64,000 nt of DNA from Minwuia sp. Lineage in GTDB: Bacteria; Pseudomonadota; Alphaproteobacteria; Minwuiales; Minwuiaceae. The translations under genes were made by a program, and so were the position numbers. The stretch lies in NCBI GenBank assembly GCA_029210175.1, contig JARGPL010000024.1, positions 1 to 64,000 on the forward strand, given 5' to 3'. Below are positions 18,079 through 25,734 of this stretch, one piece after another. The number at the start of each line of letters is the position of its first letter. Within the stretch, counting starts at the first letter, position 1. The notes below the pieces were generated by a model. That model did no database searches. It saw nothing but the letters and a program-made list of their open reading frames with translations, and was not told where the DNA came from.

Positions 18079-19875
18079 ATGCCCGCGACCTATCAGGCCC
18101 CTGTAAATGACTTCAAGTTCCTGCTGCATGAATTCATCGACCTGCAGCGCTATTCCAACCTGCCCGGCTTTGCCGACGCGACGCCGGATCTGGTGGACGC
18201 GATACTGGAAGAGGGCGCGAAGTTCTTCGAGAACGAGCTGGCGCCGCTGAACGCCGTTGGCGACACCGAAGGCTGCGTCCGCCACGATGATGGCACGGTG
18301 ACCACGCCGACCGGGTTCAAGGAAGCCTACAAGTCCTACATCGAAGGGGGCTGGGGCGGTTTGACTGCCGATCCGGAATATGGCGGCCAGGGCCTGCCGC
18401 ACGTGCTGGGCTTTGCCGTGTCGGAAATGGCGTCGTCGGCCAACATGGCGTTTGCCATGTATCCGGGCCTGACCCATGGCGCCTATGAGGCGATTCACCA
18501 TTGGGGCGATGACGCCCAGAAGCAGGCGTACCTGCCGAAGATGGTATCGGGCGAATGGACCGGCACCATGAACCTGACAGAGCCGCATTGCGGCACCGAT
18601 CTGGGCCTGATGCGCACCAAGGCAGAGCCGCAGGACGACGGCAGCTATGCCATCACCGGGCAGAAGATCTTCATTTCCGCCGGTGAACACGACATGTCCG
18701 AAAACATCATTCATCTGGTGCTGGCGAAGATTCCCGGCGGGCCGGAAGGGATCAAGGGCGTCAGCCTGTTCGTCGTGCCGAAGTTTGTCCTGGATGAGAA
18801 TGGCGAACCGGGGGAGCGCAACAGCCTTCAGTGCGGGGCCATCGAGCACAAGATGGGCATCCACGGCAACTCCACCTGCGTCATGAACTATGATGGGGCG
18901 AAGGGGTGGCTGCTGGGAGATCCGCACAAGGGCATGCGCGCCATGTTCACCATGATGAACGCCGCCCGTCTGGGTGTCGGCATCCAGGGTCTCAGCCAGG
19001 CCTCCGCCGCCTATCAGAACGCCGTGATCTACGCCAAGGACCGCATTCAGGGCCGGTCCCTGACCGGTGTGAAGGCCAAGGACAAGGCCGCTGATCCGAT
19101 CATCGTGCATCCGGACGTGCGCCGCATGCTGATGAAGCAGAAGGCGTTCGTCGAAGGGTCCCGCGCGCTGGCACTGTGGACCGGTCTGATGATCGACTTT
19201 GCCGCCAAGCATCCGGACCCGGAAGAACGCCAGAAGGCCGATGACTTCGCAGCCTTCATCACTCCGGTGGTGAAAGCCTATCTGACCGACATGGGTTTCG
19301 AGTGCGCGGTGGACGCCATGCAGGTCTATGGCGGACACGGCTTCATCCACGAATGGGGCATGGAACAGTACGTGCGTGATGCGCGTATCACCATGATCTA
19401 CGAAGGCGCGAACGGCGTGCAGGCGCTGGATCTGGTGGGGCGGAAACTGCCCGACGGCATGGGGCGGCTGATGCGCCGGTTCTTCCATCCGGTGGATGCC
19501 TTCATCCAGGCCAACATGACCAATCCGGAGATGAAGGATTTCGTCATGCCCATGGCGAAGGCCTTTGCGCGGCTGCAGTCGGTGACCGCCGATCTGGGAC
19601 CGAAGATGATGGCCAATGCCGATGAGGCCGGTGCCGCATCGACGGATTACCTGCGCTGCGTGGCACTGGTCGCCATCGGCTTCATGTGGGCGCAGATTGC
19701 CGAGAAGGCCCAGGCCCGTCTGGCCGCAGGCGAAGGGGATGCGGCGTTCTATGAAACCAAGCTGGCAACGGCGCGGTTCTTCATGGAACGGATGCTGCCC
19801 GACGTGCACGCCCATGCCGCGAAGGCCATGTCCGGTGGTGCCACCCTGATGGCCCTGTCAGAAGACGCCTTCTGA
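18079..19875 (+). CDS. Acyl-CoA dehydrogenase with C-terminal extension (FadE-type)
   Basis: A 598-residue FAD enzyme for the first step of beta-oxidation. MNLTEPHCGTDLGLMRTKAEP and ITGQKIFISAGEHDM are the flavin and substrate region. QVYGGHGFIHEWGMEQYVRDARI and IYEGANGVQALDLVGRKL mark the C-terminal dehydrogenase domain, with the catalytic Glu in YEGAN. The last about 130 residues are the extra Acyl-CoA_dh_C-type domain of long-chain enzymes. It follows fadA and HADH/ECH on the same strand, with a hairpin element between. Confidence 0.93.
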   Translation: MPATYQAPVNDFKFLLHEFIDLQRYSNLPGFADATPDLVDAILEEGAKFFENELAPLNAVGDTEGCVRHDDGTVTTPTGFKEAYKSYIEGGWGGLTADPEYGGQGLPHVLGFAVSEMASSANMAFAMYPGLTHGAYEAIHHWGDDAQKQAYLPKMVSGEWTGTMNLTEPHCGTDLGLMRTKAEPQDDGSYAITGQKIFISAGEHDMSENIIHLVLAKIPGGPEGIKGVSLFVVPKFVLDENGEPGERNSLQCGAIEHKMGIHGNSTCVMNYDGAKGWLLGDPHKGMRAMFTMMNAARLGVGIQGLSQASAAYQNAVIYAKDRIQGRSLTGVKAKDKAADPIIVHPDVRRMLMKQKAFVEGSRALALWTGLMIDFAAKHPDPEERQKADDFAAFITPVVKAYLTDMGFECAVDAMQVYGGHGFIHEWGMEQYVRDARITMIYEGANGVQALDLVGRKLPDGMGRLMRRFFHPVDAFIQANMTNPEMKDFVMPMAKAFARLQSVTADLGPKMMANADEAGAASTDYLRCVALVAIGFMWAQIAEKAQARLAAGEGDAAFYETKLATARFFMERMLPDVHAHAAKAMSGGATLMALSEDAF

Positions 19876-19995
19876 TCCGGCATTCGCCTGAACCAGCGGC
19901 ACGAAATCGAGGGCCGGTCACGTGACAACACGTGGCCGGCCTTCTGTGTTTCGCCGGGTCTCGCGCCGTGGGTGGTGGCGAAGCAATGCCCCGCC

Positions 19996-20095
19996 CGTCA
20001 TCCCGGGCAAGCGCAGCGCAGACCCGGGACCCACGCTTTGCAGCGCGTGCATTCTCCCGAAAGCGTGGACCCCGGGTCTCGCGTTCGGGGTGACA
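19996..20095. repeat. Dispersed palindromic repeat in a 274-bp gene-free stretch
   Basis: The gap between the dehydrogenase and the aldolase holds an imperfect palindrome: 20021-20039 pairs with 20060-20078, with CCGGGTC-rich arms. It is preceded by CGTCATCCCGGGCAAGCGCA and followed by a GGGGTGAC segment. Sequences of this type are a familiar intergenic repeat of high-GC Alphaproteobacteria (general knowledge). It lies between convergent genes and may serve as a transcript end. I see no gene in the gap. Confidence 0.65.
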
Positions 20096-20149
20096 GCCAT
20101 TCTGCAGACGGCGTGGCCTTCAAACGCTGAACACGTGCATCGGGTCGGC

Positions 20150-20806
20150 CTAAGGTTTCGGTTGCTGGCCGTAGGTGCGGAACTTTTCCAGCACGGTGGC
20201 CATCTCTGCGTCGGGCAGGATCACCGTATCGCCGATCTGGCGCGACAGGATGTACTGCTGTGCCAGCACCTCGACCTCCTGCGCCAGGGTCAGCGCCCTG
20301 GCGACACTGGGGCCGAGCGCGATGACGCCATGGTTGGCCAGCAGGCAGGCGCGCCGGTCGGTCAGCGCGGTCAGGGCCACGTCCGACAGGTCCTGGGTGC
20401 CGAAGGTCCGATAGGGTCCACAACGGATGTCCTGCCCCCCCGCCGCCGCGACCATGTAGTGAAACGCGGGGATGGCCTGTCGGCTGCAGGCCAGGGCCGT
20501 GGCATGGATCGAATGGGTGTGGCAGATGCCATGGGCGTCGGATCGCGCCTGATAGATGTCCAGATGGAACCGCCATTCGCTGGACGGCTTCAGGGCACCG
20601 GACCAGTCACCCGTCATGTCCATGAATACCATCATGCCGGTTTCGAGCTGGTCATAGGGTACGCCGGACGGGGTGATCCAGAACCCGTCGCGCGCGTCAC
20701 CGGTGGCGCTGGCCCTGACGCTCAGATTGCCGGATGTACCGGGTGACAGGCGGACGGCGGCCATGGTCCGGGCGGCGGCGAGCAGATCGGCGCGCGGGTC
20801 AGTCAT
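20150..20806 (-). CDS. Class II aldolase, probably methylthioribulose-1-P aldolase (Ald2-like)
   Basis: A 218-residue zinc-dependent class II (fuculose-type) aldolase. Visible motifs are [38 protein letters not shown] (catalytic Glu), [12 protein letters not shown] (two Zn His) and [11 protein letters not shown] (third Zn His). Annotation tools may call it MtnB dehydratase, but the fuculose-aldolase-type tail ([15 protein letters not shown]) and coupling to mtnA fit the aldolase of the DHAP shunt better. That enzyme splits 5-methylthioribulose-1-phosphate into DHAP and an aldehyde. Its ATG overlaps the mtnA stop as ATGA. The exact substrate is inferred. Confidence 0.75.
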   Translation of the reverse strand: MTDPRADLLAAARTMAAVRLSPGTSGNLSVRASATGDARDGFWITPSGVPYDQLETGMMVFMDMTGDWSGALKPSSEWRFHLDIYQARSDAHGICHTHSIHATALACSRQAIPAFHYMVAAAGGQDIRCGPYRTFGTQDLSDVALTALTDRRACLLANHGVIALGPSVARALTLAQEVEVLAQQYILSRQIGDTVILPDAEMATVLEKFRTYGQQPKP

Positions 20807-22002
20807 GTGTTTGATCCTCTGCTTTCCCCGGATCCAGGCCCGTCTTTCTCCGGATACAGGCCCGTCTTTCTCCGGATACAGGCCCGTCTTTCTCCGGATC
20901 CAGGCCCGTCTTTCTCCGGATACAGGCTTGTCAGACCGGCTTCGGTCGCCGGACAGAGACCACGCTCCGTGATCAGGCCGGTGACCAGTCGCGCGGGCGT
21001 GACGTCGAACGCCGGATTGGCCGCCCGTGCGCCGGGGGACAATACGTCAATGGCAGCGATGCGGCCATCATCCAGCCGACCCGTGATCCGTCCGACTTCA
21101 TCGCCGCCCCGTTCCTCGATCGGGATCTCGCGGACTCCGTCACGCACGGTCCAGTCAATGGTGGGGCCGGGCAGGGCGACATGGAACGGAATGCCGTTGT
21201 CATGTGCCGCCAGCGCCTTCAGATAGGTGCCGATCTTGTTGCAGACGTCGCCGGTTCGCGTGGTGCGGTCCGTGCCGGTGATGCACAGGTCGACCATGCC
21301 ATGCTGCATCAGGTGACCGCCTGCATTGTCCACGACGACGGTTGCCGGAACCCCGTGGGCACCCAGTTCCCAGGCGGTCAGGGATGCGCCCTGATTGCGG
21401 GGGCGGGTTTCATCGACCCAGACATGGACGTCGATCCCCGCGTCATGCGCCTTGTAGATCGGGCTGAGGGCGGTGCCCCAGTCAACCGTCGCCAGCCAGC
21501 CGGCGTTGCAGTGGGTCAGGATGTTCAGCGGCCCGCTGCCCGCAGGCCTTGCAGCGACAGCCGCCTCGATCAACGCCAGTCCGTGGTCGCCGATCGCGGA
21601 ATTGATCGCGACATCTTCCTCGGCGATCTCCGCCGCCTTTGCCCAGGCGATGGCGGCCCGTGCCGCCGGGGCGTGATTGTGCAGGGCCGCCCGCATCCGC
21701 TCCAGCGCCCAGAACAGGTTGACCGCCGTGGGGCGGGTCTGGCGCAGGGTGTCGATGGCGCTGGCCAGGCCACTGTCCGACGCATCCTCGCGCATCGCCA
21801 GGGCCATGCCGTAGGCGGCGGTGGCACCGATCAGCGGGGCACCGCGCACCAGCATGGCGCGGATCGCATGCGCGGCCTCTGCCATCGTGGTCAGGTTCAC
21901 GGTCACGAATTCATGCGGCAACCGGGTCTGGTCGATGATCACCACCGTGGCGCCATCGCTGGCGACTTCGATGGGACGCCGGGAAATGCCGTCGACTTTC
22001 AC
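20803..22002 (-). CDS. mtnA: S-methyl-5-thioribose-1-phosphate isomerase
   Basis: A 399-residue sugar-phosphate isomerase that converts methylthioribose-1-P to methylthioribulose-1-P. Family motifs are [61 protein letters not shown] and [27 protein letters not shown]. The GTG at 22002 has GGAGG at ideal spacing. A longer TTG-started ORF has no such site. The last about 40 residues are not family sequence but the translation of a 22-bp DNA repeat. The stop overlaps the aldolase start by 4 bp. Confidence 0.92.
   Translation of the reverse strand: MKVDGISRRPIEVASDGATVVIIDQTRLPHEFVTVNLTTMAEAAHAIRAMLVRGAPLIGATAAYGMALAMREDASDSGLASAIDTLRQTRPTAVNLFWALERMRAALHNHAPAARAAIAWAKAAEIAEEDVAINSAIGDHGLALIEAAVAARPAGSGPLNILTHCNAGWLATVDWGTALSPIYKAHDAGIDVHVWVDETRPRNQGASLTAWELGAHGVPATVVVDNAGGHLMQHGMVDLCITGTDRTTRTGDVCNKIGTYLKALAAHDNGIPFHVALPGPTIDWTVRDGVREIPIEERGGDEVGRITGRLDDGRIAAIDVLSPGARAANPAFDVTPARLVTGLITERGLCPATEAGLTSLYPEKDGPGSGERRACIRRKTGLYPEKDGPGSGESRGSNT
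20828..20937. repeat. 22-bp tandem repeat, 5 copies, in the mtnA 3' end
   Basis: Four near-identical 22-bp units (starting CCGGATACAGGCCCG) at 20828-20915 are followed by a partial fifth to 20937. Because 22 is not a multiple of three, successive copies are read in different frames, giving alternating peptides such as [12 protein letters not shown] and [11 protein letters not shown] in the MtnA tail. Changes of one or two copies would shift the frame and move the stop that couples mtnA to the aldolase gene. Confidence 0.93.
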
Positions 22003-22371
22003 TGCGGTATCCTCCAAGCCGGGAAACAGCGGCGAAGATAGCCGCTGCACCGGGTCAGACAATCTGTTTTGCCACCGAAATTGCCGGGCAGGACCGGGTT
22101 GCCCGCCATCAACTGAACGTGAGCAACATGCTATCTGCCAATCTGGTGTCGGACAGGGACACGCATACCATATTGATATTGTTGAATTTAATTTGTGGAT
22201 TCAGAACGAGCTGGTTCACAGGGACACCTGCGCAGGTGCATCGATCACGAAAACTCACGCAATCGCGTGTAACCCTTTGGCCCCGAGCGGCATCATATCC
22301 CCGACAGCGGCACCGGAAAGCCAAGGGCACGGCCCGCGACAGGACACGGCGTTTCTAGGGAGTATGAAACA
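22003..22371. other. 369-bp divergent intergenic region with an AT-rich patch and a palindrome
   Basis: No credible gene lies here. It holds the mtnA ribosome-binding site (22011-22015), an unusually AT-rich patch at about 22168-22200 that could be promoter core, and a perfect 14-bp palindrome CACCTGCGCAGGTG at 22225-22238. The YHS-protein ATG follows at 22372 behind a TAGGGAG-type site. Confidence 0.6.
22225..22238. promoter_or_regulatory. 14-bp palindrome, possible operator
   Basis: CACCTGCGCAGGTG is perfectly self-complementary and lies 134 bp before the YHS-protein start, just downstream of the AT-rich patch. The binding protein is unknown. It is reported as a candidate only. Confidence 0.35.
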
Positions 22372-22908
22372 ATGATCAAGTATCTCAAGGCAGGCATGTT
22401 CAGTGCCGCGCTGCTGACCGGCGGCCTGATGGCCAGCACCGCTTTCGCGGGTGAGCAGTACGTCGACGGCACCGGCTTTGCCGCCAGCGGCTACGATGTC
22501 GTCGCCTACCGCAGCCTGGAACAGGTGCCGGTCGGCCAGAAGCAGACAGCTGCCGTGCCGGGCAAGGCATCCATCACCGCTGACTACAACGGGGCCACCT
22601 GGGCCTTCGCCAGCGAAGCCAACCGCGATACCTTCCTCGCCGACCCGGCGAAGTATGCCCCCGGCTATGACGGGCATTGCGCCTATGGCATTTCCCAGGG
22701 CGGCAAGGTTCCGGCGAACCCGAACCTCTGGCGCATCGTCGACGGCAAGCTGTATCTGAACATCACCCGCACCGTCGTCGGCTTCTGGGAAGCCGACATT
22801 CCGGGCAATCTGCAGCAGGCCGAAGTGAAGTGGACCAGCCTGGAGCAGAAGAATTCTCCGGACAGCCCGGTGCCACAGTTTGACCCCAGCCAGGCACCGG
22901 TGAACTGA
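22372..22908 (+). CDS. YHS domain-containing exported protein
   Basis: A 178-residue exported protein. The signal peptide is residues 1 to about 26 (ending ASTAFA). The YHS-like domain spans residues about 35-110: ASGYDVVAYRSL, ATWAFASEANRDTFLADPAKYAPGYDGHCAYGIS. One Cys and one His (GHCAYG) sit where YHS domains hold metal-binding residues. YHS domains occur in copper and heavy-metal handling proteins. Here it precedes a bufferin operon on the same strand by about 200 bp, suggesting a shared metal-stress role, though a separate transcript is likely. Confidence 0.85.
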   Translation: MIKYLKAGMFSAALLTGGLMASTAFAGEQYVDGTGFAASGYDVVAYRSLEQVPVGQKQTAAVPGKASITADYNGATWAFASEANRDTFLADPAKYAPGYDGHCAYGISQGGKVPANPNLWRIVDGKLYLNITRTVVGFWEADIPGNLQQAEVKWTSLEQKNSPDSPVPQFDPSQAPVN

Positions 22909-23108
22909 ACCGCCCTGCCTGAACCCCCGGTTTCCCTCGCTTTGCCGCGGTGGAACAGGGATCAGGGCCACCCGGTTGCGTGATCACATTCGCGCCAGAT
23001 TTCGTGAAGGCGATTGGCCATTGCGAAGGTGTCGATACAGTATGACGCAGCGGGTTGCAGGGATCCCGTCATTTGAACCAAGTTGATCAGTACCTGAAGG
23101 AGATCACC

Positions 23109-23405
23109 ATGAAGACCACATCACTCAAGAGCCTTTCCGTTGCCGCTGCCCTGATGGGTGCCGTTGGCATGGCCGCCGCGCTGGCCCCGGTCGAAGCGAC
23201 CGCCGCCGACAAGGTGAAGTGCTATGGCATTTCCAAGGCTGGCCAGAATGACTGCGCCAACAAGGCTGGTACGCATTCCTGCGCCGGTCAGTCCACGGTC
23301 GATTACGACGGTGGCGAATGGAAGCTGGCGACCGCCGACAAGTGTGCGGAAATGGGCGGCCAGCAGACCGCTTTTGATGGCGTCAACGATAAGCTGAAGG
23401 GCTGA
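23109..23405 (+). CDS. bufA: Bufferin-family precursor peptide (DUF2282)
   Basis: A 98-residue DUF2282 protein. Its signal peptide is residues 1 to about 32 (SLSVAAALMGAVGMAAALAP). The mature part has four conserved Cys: VKCYGISKAGQNDCAN, THSCAGQSTV and DKCAEMGG. Recent work describes such proteins as bufferins, in which some Cys become thiooxazoles under a DUF692 (MNIO) enzyme and bind copper in the periplasm. The ATG at 23109 has AAGGAGAT before it. The modifying enzyme genes bufB and bufC follow directly. The family is clear; the metal bound is inferred. Confidence 0.92.
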   Translation: MKTTSLKSLSVAAALMGAVGMAAALAPVEATAADKVKCYGISKAGQNDCANKAGTHSCAGQSTVDYDGGEWKLATADKCAEMGGQQTAFDGVNDKLKG

Positions 23406-23424
23406 TCCTCGCCATTATCGGATC

Positions 23425-23454
23425 CGGGACGTCGGCAGTGCTGTCGACGTCCCG
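23425..23454. promoter_or_regulatory. Intercistronic hairpin between bufA and bufB
   Basis: A 10-bp perfect stem, CGGGACGTCG (23425-23434) with CGACGTCCCG (23445-23454), extends inward by CAG/CTG after one mismatch. No T-run follows, so it is not an ordinary terminator. It could protect the upstream bufA mRNA or partly attenuate transcription, giving more precursor peptide than enzyme. Confidence 0.55.
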
Positions 23455-23480
23455 AAACCGAAGCGCGGACATGCCATGTC

Positions 23481-24371
23481 ATGAAAGGGCCCTTCACCAG
23501 TTTGCCGCCGACGGCCGGTTTCGGACTGCGTCACCCGCACGTCCTTGACATCATCGACCGGCCGCCCGCGATTGACTGGGTGGAAGTCCATACAGAGAAC
23601 TACATGGTGGCCGGTGGTCCCCGCCTGCGCCAGCTGGATGCGATCCGCGAAAGCTTTGCCCTCAGTTTCCATGGGGTTGGACTGTCGCTCGGGTCCGTCG
23701 ATGAGCCTGATCGGGCTCACCTGAAACGCATCCGCGACCTGGTCCGGCGCTATCGGCCCGCGGCGCTGTCCGACCACATCGCCTGGGTTCGCGCACCTGC
23801 TGCGATGGATGGAAATCCGTCCGGCGGACCCAGCCTGAACGATCTCTTGCCCCTGCCATGCACGGAGGAAGCGGTGAACATTCTCGCCCGCAACATCGCC
23901 ATCTTCCAGGACGCCACCGGCTGTCAGGTGATGGTGGAGAACCCGTCGATGTATGCCGCCTTCGCCGGGGCCGAACTGGACCACGCTGCCTTTGTCGCCG
24001 AGACAGTCAGCCGCGCGGGCTGCGGCCTGCTGCTGGACGTCAACAACATCCATGTCAGCGCCCACAACCTGGGCTTCGACGCTGCCGGATACCTGGCGGA
24101 GATGCCGTTCGACGCGGTGGGGGAAATTCACCTCGCCGGGCATGCGGAACGTGAGGACGCAGCGGGCACCCTGCTGATCGATGATCATGGCAGCCGGGTC
24201 CGCGATGCCGTCTGGGACCTGTATGATCAGGCGATCGGGGTCACTGGCCCCGTGCCGACCCTGGTCGAATGGGATACCGAGATCCCGGCCCTCGACGTGT
24301 TGCTGGCGGAGGTCGCCACGGCACAGGCGCGGCTGGATGCGCTGCCCGGCGCGCCGCAGGTGGCGTCATGA
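23481..24371 (+). CDS. bufB: DUF692 (MNIO-type) bufferin-modifying enzyme
   Basis: A 296-residue TIM-barrel, multinuclear iron-dependent oxidase family protein. Seen motifs are GFGLRHPHVLDIIDRPPAIDWVEVHTENYM, LSFHGVGLSLGS, ALSDHIAWVRA, MVENPS, LLLDVNNIHVSAHNLGFD and GEIHLAGHAE, whose His, Asp and Glu residues are the expected iron ligands. It is predicted to convert Cys of BufA to thiooxazole. It sits 75 bp after bufA and overlaps bufC by ATGA, as expected for a maturation pair. Confidence 0.93.
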   Translation: MKGPFTSLPPTAGFGLRHPHVLDIIDRPPAIDWVEVHTENYMVAGGPRLRQLDAIRESFALSFHGVGLSLGSVDEPDRAHLKRIRDLVRRYRPAALSDHIAWVRAPAAMDGNPSGGPSLNDLLPLPCTEEAVNILARNIAIFQDATGCQVMVENPSMYAAFAGAELDHAAFVAETVSRAGCGLLLDVNNIHVSAHNLGFDAAGYLAEMPFDAVGEIHLAGHAEREDAAGTLLIDDHGSRVRDAVWDLYDQAIGVTGPVPTLVEWDTEIPALDVLLAEVATAQARLDALPGAPQVAS

Positions 24372-25120
24372 CCGGTCTCGCCGACATTCAGGCCCGCTTC
24401 GCGGCAGGGGTGTTTCAGGGCAGTGACGCCCCCCTCGCCGATCTGGTCGATGACGGACGGCAGGCGGCCCGCTTCGCGGTCTATCGCAACAATACCCATG
24501 CCTCCATCCTGGACGTGCTGGCCGACGCCTTCCCGACACTTCAGACCTTGCTGGGTGATCGCCTGTTCACCCGTCTGGTCACCGCCTTCATCCGCAATGC
24601 CCCGTCACGGGCCAACCACCTGCTGGACTATGGCGCGGAACTGCCTGGCTTCATCGCTCTGTCCGAGCCGCTGGCTGACCGGCCCTGGCTGGTCGATGTC
24701 GCGCGCCTCGACTGGACGCGCAATGCCGCCTATGCGGCAGCAGATGCAACACCGCTCGGTCCGTCCGCCCTGCAGGGACTGACCCCGGAAGCACTGATGG
24801 ACCTGCGGCTGTCGCTGATCCCGTCCGCCGTGCCGCTGGCGTCCGGCTGGCCGGTCCATGCCATCTGGATGAATGCCGCGGCCTTCGCCGATGAACAGAT
24901 CCGGCCCCGTGATGAACATGTGCTGGTGGCCCGCCCCGGCATGCAGGTGGAAACCCTGCTGCTGCACCCGGCCGAGCACGCGCTGCTGGCGGCCCTGCAC
25001 GGTTGCGGCAGCCTGGGCGAGGCCGCGATGGCCGCGCAGGAAGCCGACCCGTCCTTCGATCTCATGACCGCGTTTGCCGGACATCTTTCCGGCGGTCTGT
25101 TCACTGCGTCCGAACCCTGA
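24368..25120 (+). CDS. bufC: DUF2063 bufferin maturation partner
   Basis: A 250-residue protein with the N-terminal DUF2063 (putative DNA-binding) domain: LADIQARFAAGVFQG, FAVYRNNTHASILDVLADAFPTLQTLLG and FIRNAPSRANHLLDYGAELPGF. In peptide-modification systems this protein partners the DUF692 enzyme, probably in substrate recognition. The ATG at 24368 overlaps the bufB stop by 4 bp. The C-terminal half (about 110-250) is less conserved. A DNA-binding role is only a domain name here, not evidence. Confidence 0.9.
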   Translation: MTGLADIQARFAAGVFQGSDAPLADLVDDGRQAARFAVYRNNTHASILDVLADAFPTLQTLLGDRLFTRLVTAFIRNAPSRANHLLDYGAELPGFIALSEPLADRPWLVDVARLDWTRNAAYAAADATPLGPSALQGLTPEALMDLRLSLIPSAVPLASGWPVHAIWMNAAAFADEQIRPRDEHVLVARPGMQVETLLLHPAEHALLAALHGCGSLGEAAMAAQEADPSFDLMTAFAGHLSGGLFTASEP

Positions 25121-25173
25121 CACCGGGCTTTGCAGTCCACACCACCTGTCTCAAACAGAGGGGAGGCCCCACC

Positions 25174-25650
25174 ATGGCCAACACCACCGACACCGCTCCC
25201 AGCAACGCCATCGCCCGTCTGGTCAGCGCCATCACCCGCCCGCTGGATGCCTTCGGCGGCCCGGCAGCCGTGCTGTTCCTGCGCATCGTCATCTTCCTGA
25301 CGTTCTATCGCGCAGGCATGACCAAGATTGCGGACTGGGACAACACGCTGCTGCTGTTCGAGTATGAATACATGGTGCCGATCCTGCCGGTCGCCGTCGC
25401 GGCCTTCCTTGGCACGGTGTTCGAACTGGGCGCGTCCGTGCTGATCCTGCTGGGGCTGTTCACCCGCCTGGCGGCCGTGCCGCTGCTGGTGATGTCACTG
25501 GTGATCCAGTTTGTCCTCGGCGCCCGCGCTGCCGCTTATGACAATTTCGAGCACTATTTCTGGATGGCGATCCTCTGCTATCTGATCGCGAAGGGTGCCG
25601 GTGTACTGTCGATCGATCATTTGCTGGCGAAGCGTTTCGGCCTGAAGTGA
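25174..25650 (+). CDS. DoxX family membrane protein of the bufferin operon
   Basis: A 158-residue membrane protein with four hydrophobic segments (about residues 28-46, 62-86, 92-113 and 122-145) and the DoxX pattern FLRIVIFLTFYRAGMTKIADWD. DoxX proteins are common last members of bufABC-type operons, where an accessory redox or quinone-linked role has been suggested. It lies 53 bp after bufC with GGGGAGG before the ATG, and is followed directly by a strong terminator, so it ends the operon. Confidence 0.9.
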   Translation: MANTTDTAPSNAIARLVSAITRPLDAFGGPAAVLFLRIVIFLTFYRAGMTKIADWDNTLLLFEYEYMVPILPVAVAAFLGTVFELGASVLILLGLFTRLAAVPLLVMSLVIQFVLGARAAAYDNFEHYFWMAILCYLIAKGAGVLSIDHLLAKRFGLK

Positions 25651-25670
25651 TCCCCCGTCCATAACCGACA

Positions 25671-25708
25671 AAAAAGGCCCCCGGGTACGTTCCCCCGGGG
25701 GCCTTTTT
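25671..25708. terminator. Strong bidirectional terminator
   Basis: An inverted repeat, AAAAAGGCCCCCGGG with CCCGGGGGCCTTTTT, encloses a short loop. It is T-rich on both strands at its ends. It serves the bufferin operon on the plus strand and the converging acyl-CoA dehydrogenase gene on the minus strand. Confidence 0.9.
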
Positions 25709-25734
25709 CGTTCAGGTTCGCCAGCAGATGCCGA

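Noticed and set aside
20828-20937. Regular 22-bp repeats considered as a CRISPR array
   Set aside because: Units are directly adjacent with no unique spacers, and they are translated as the tail of mtnA. No cas genes are nearby.
22063-22330. Short ORFs on both strands in the mtnA-YHS gap
   Set aside because: They lack ribosome-binding sites and recognisable domains, and they overlap the likely promoter region.
24368-25120. BufC as a DNA-binding regulator, from its domain name
   Set aside because: The domain name is historical. Its operon position beside DUF692 fits a peptide-maturation partner, and no recognisable HTH was identified.
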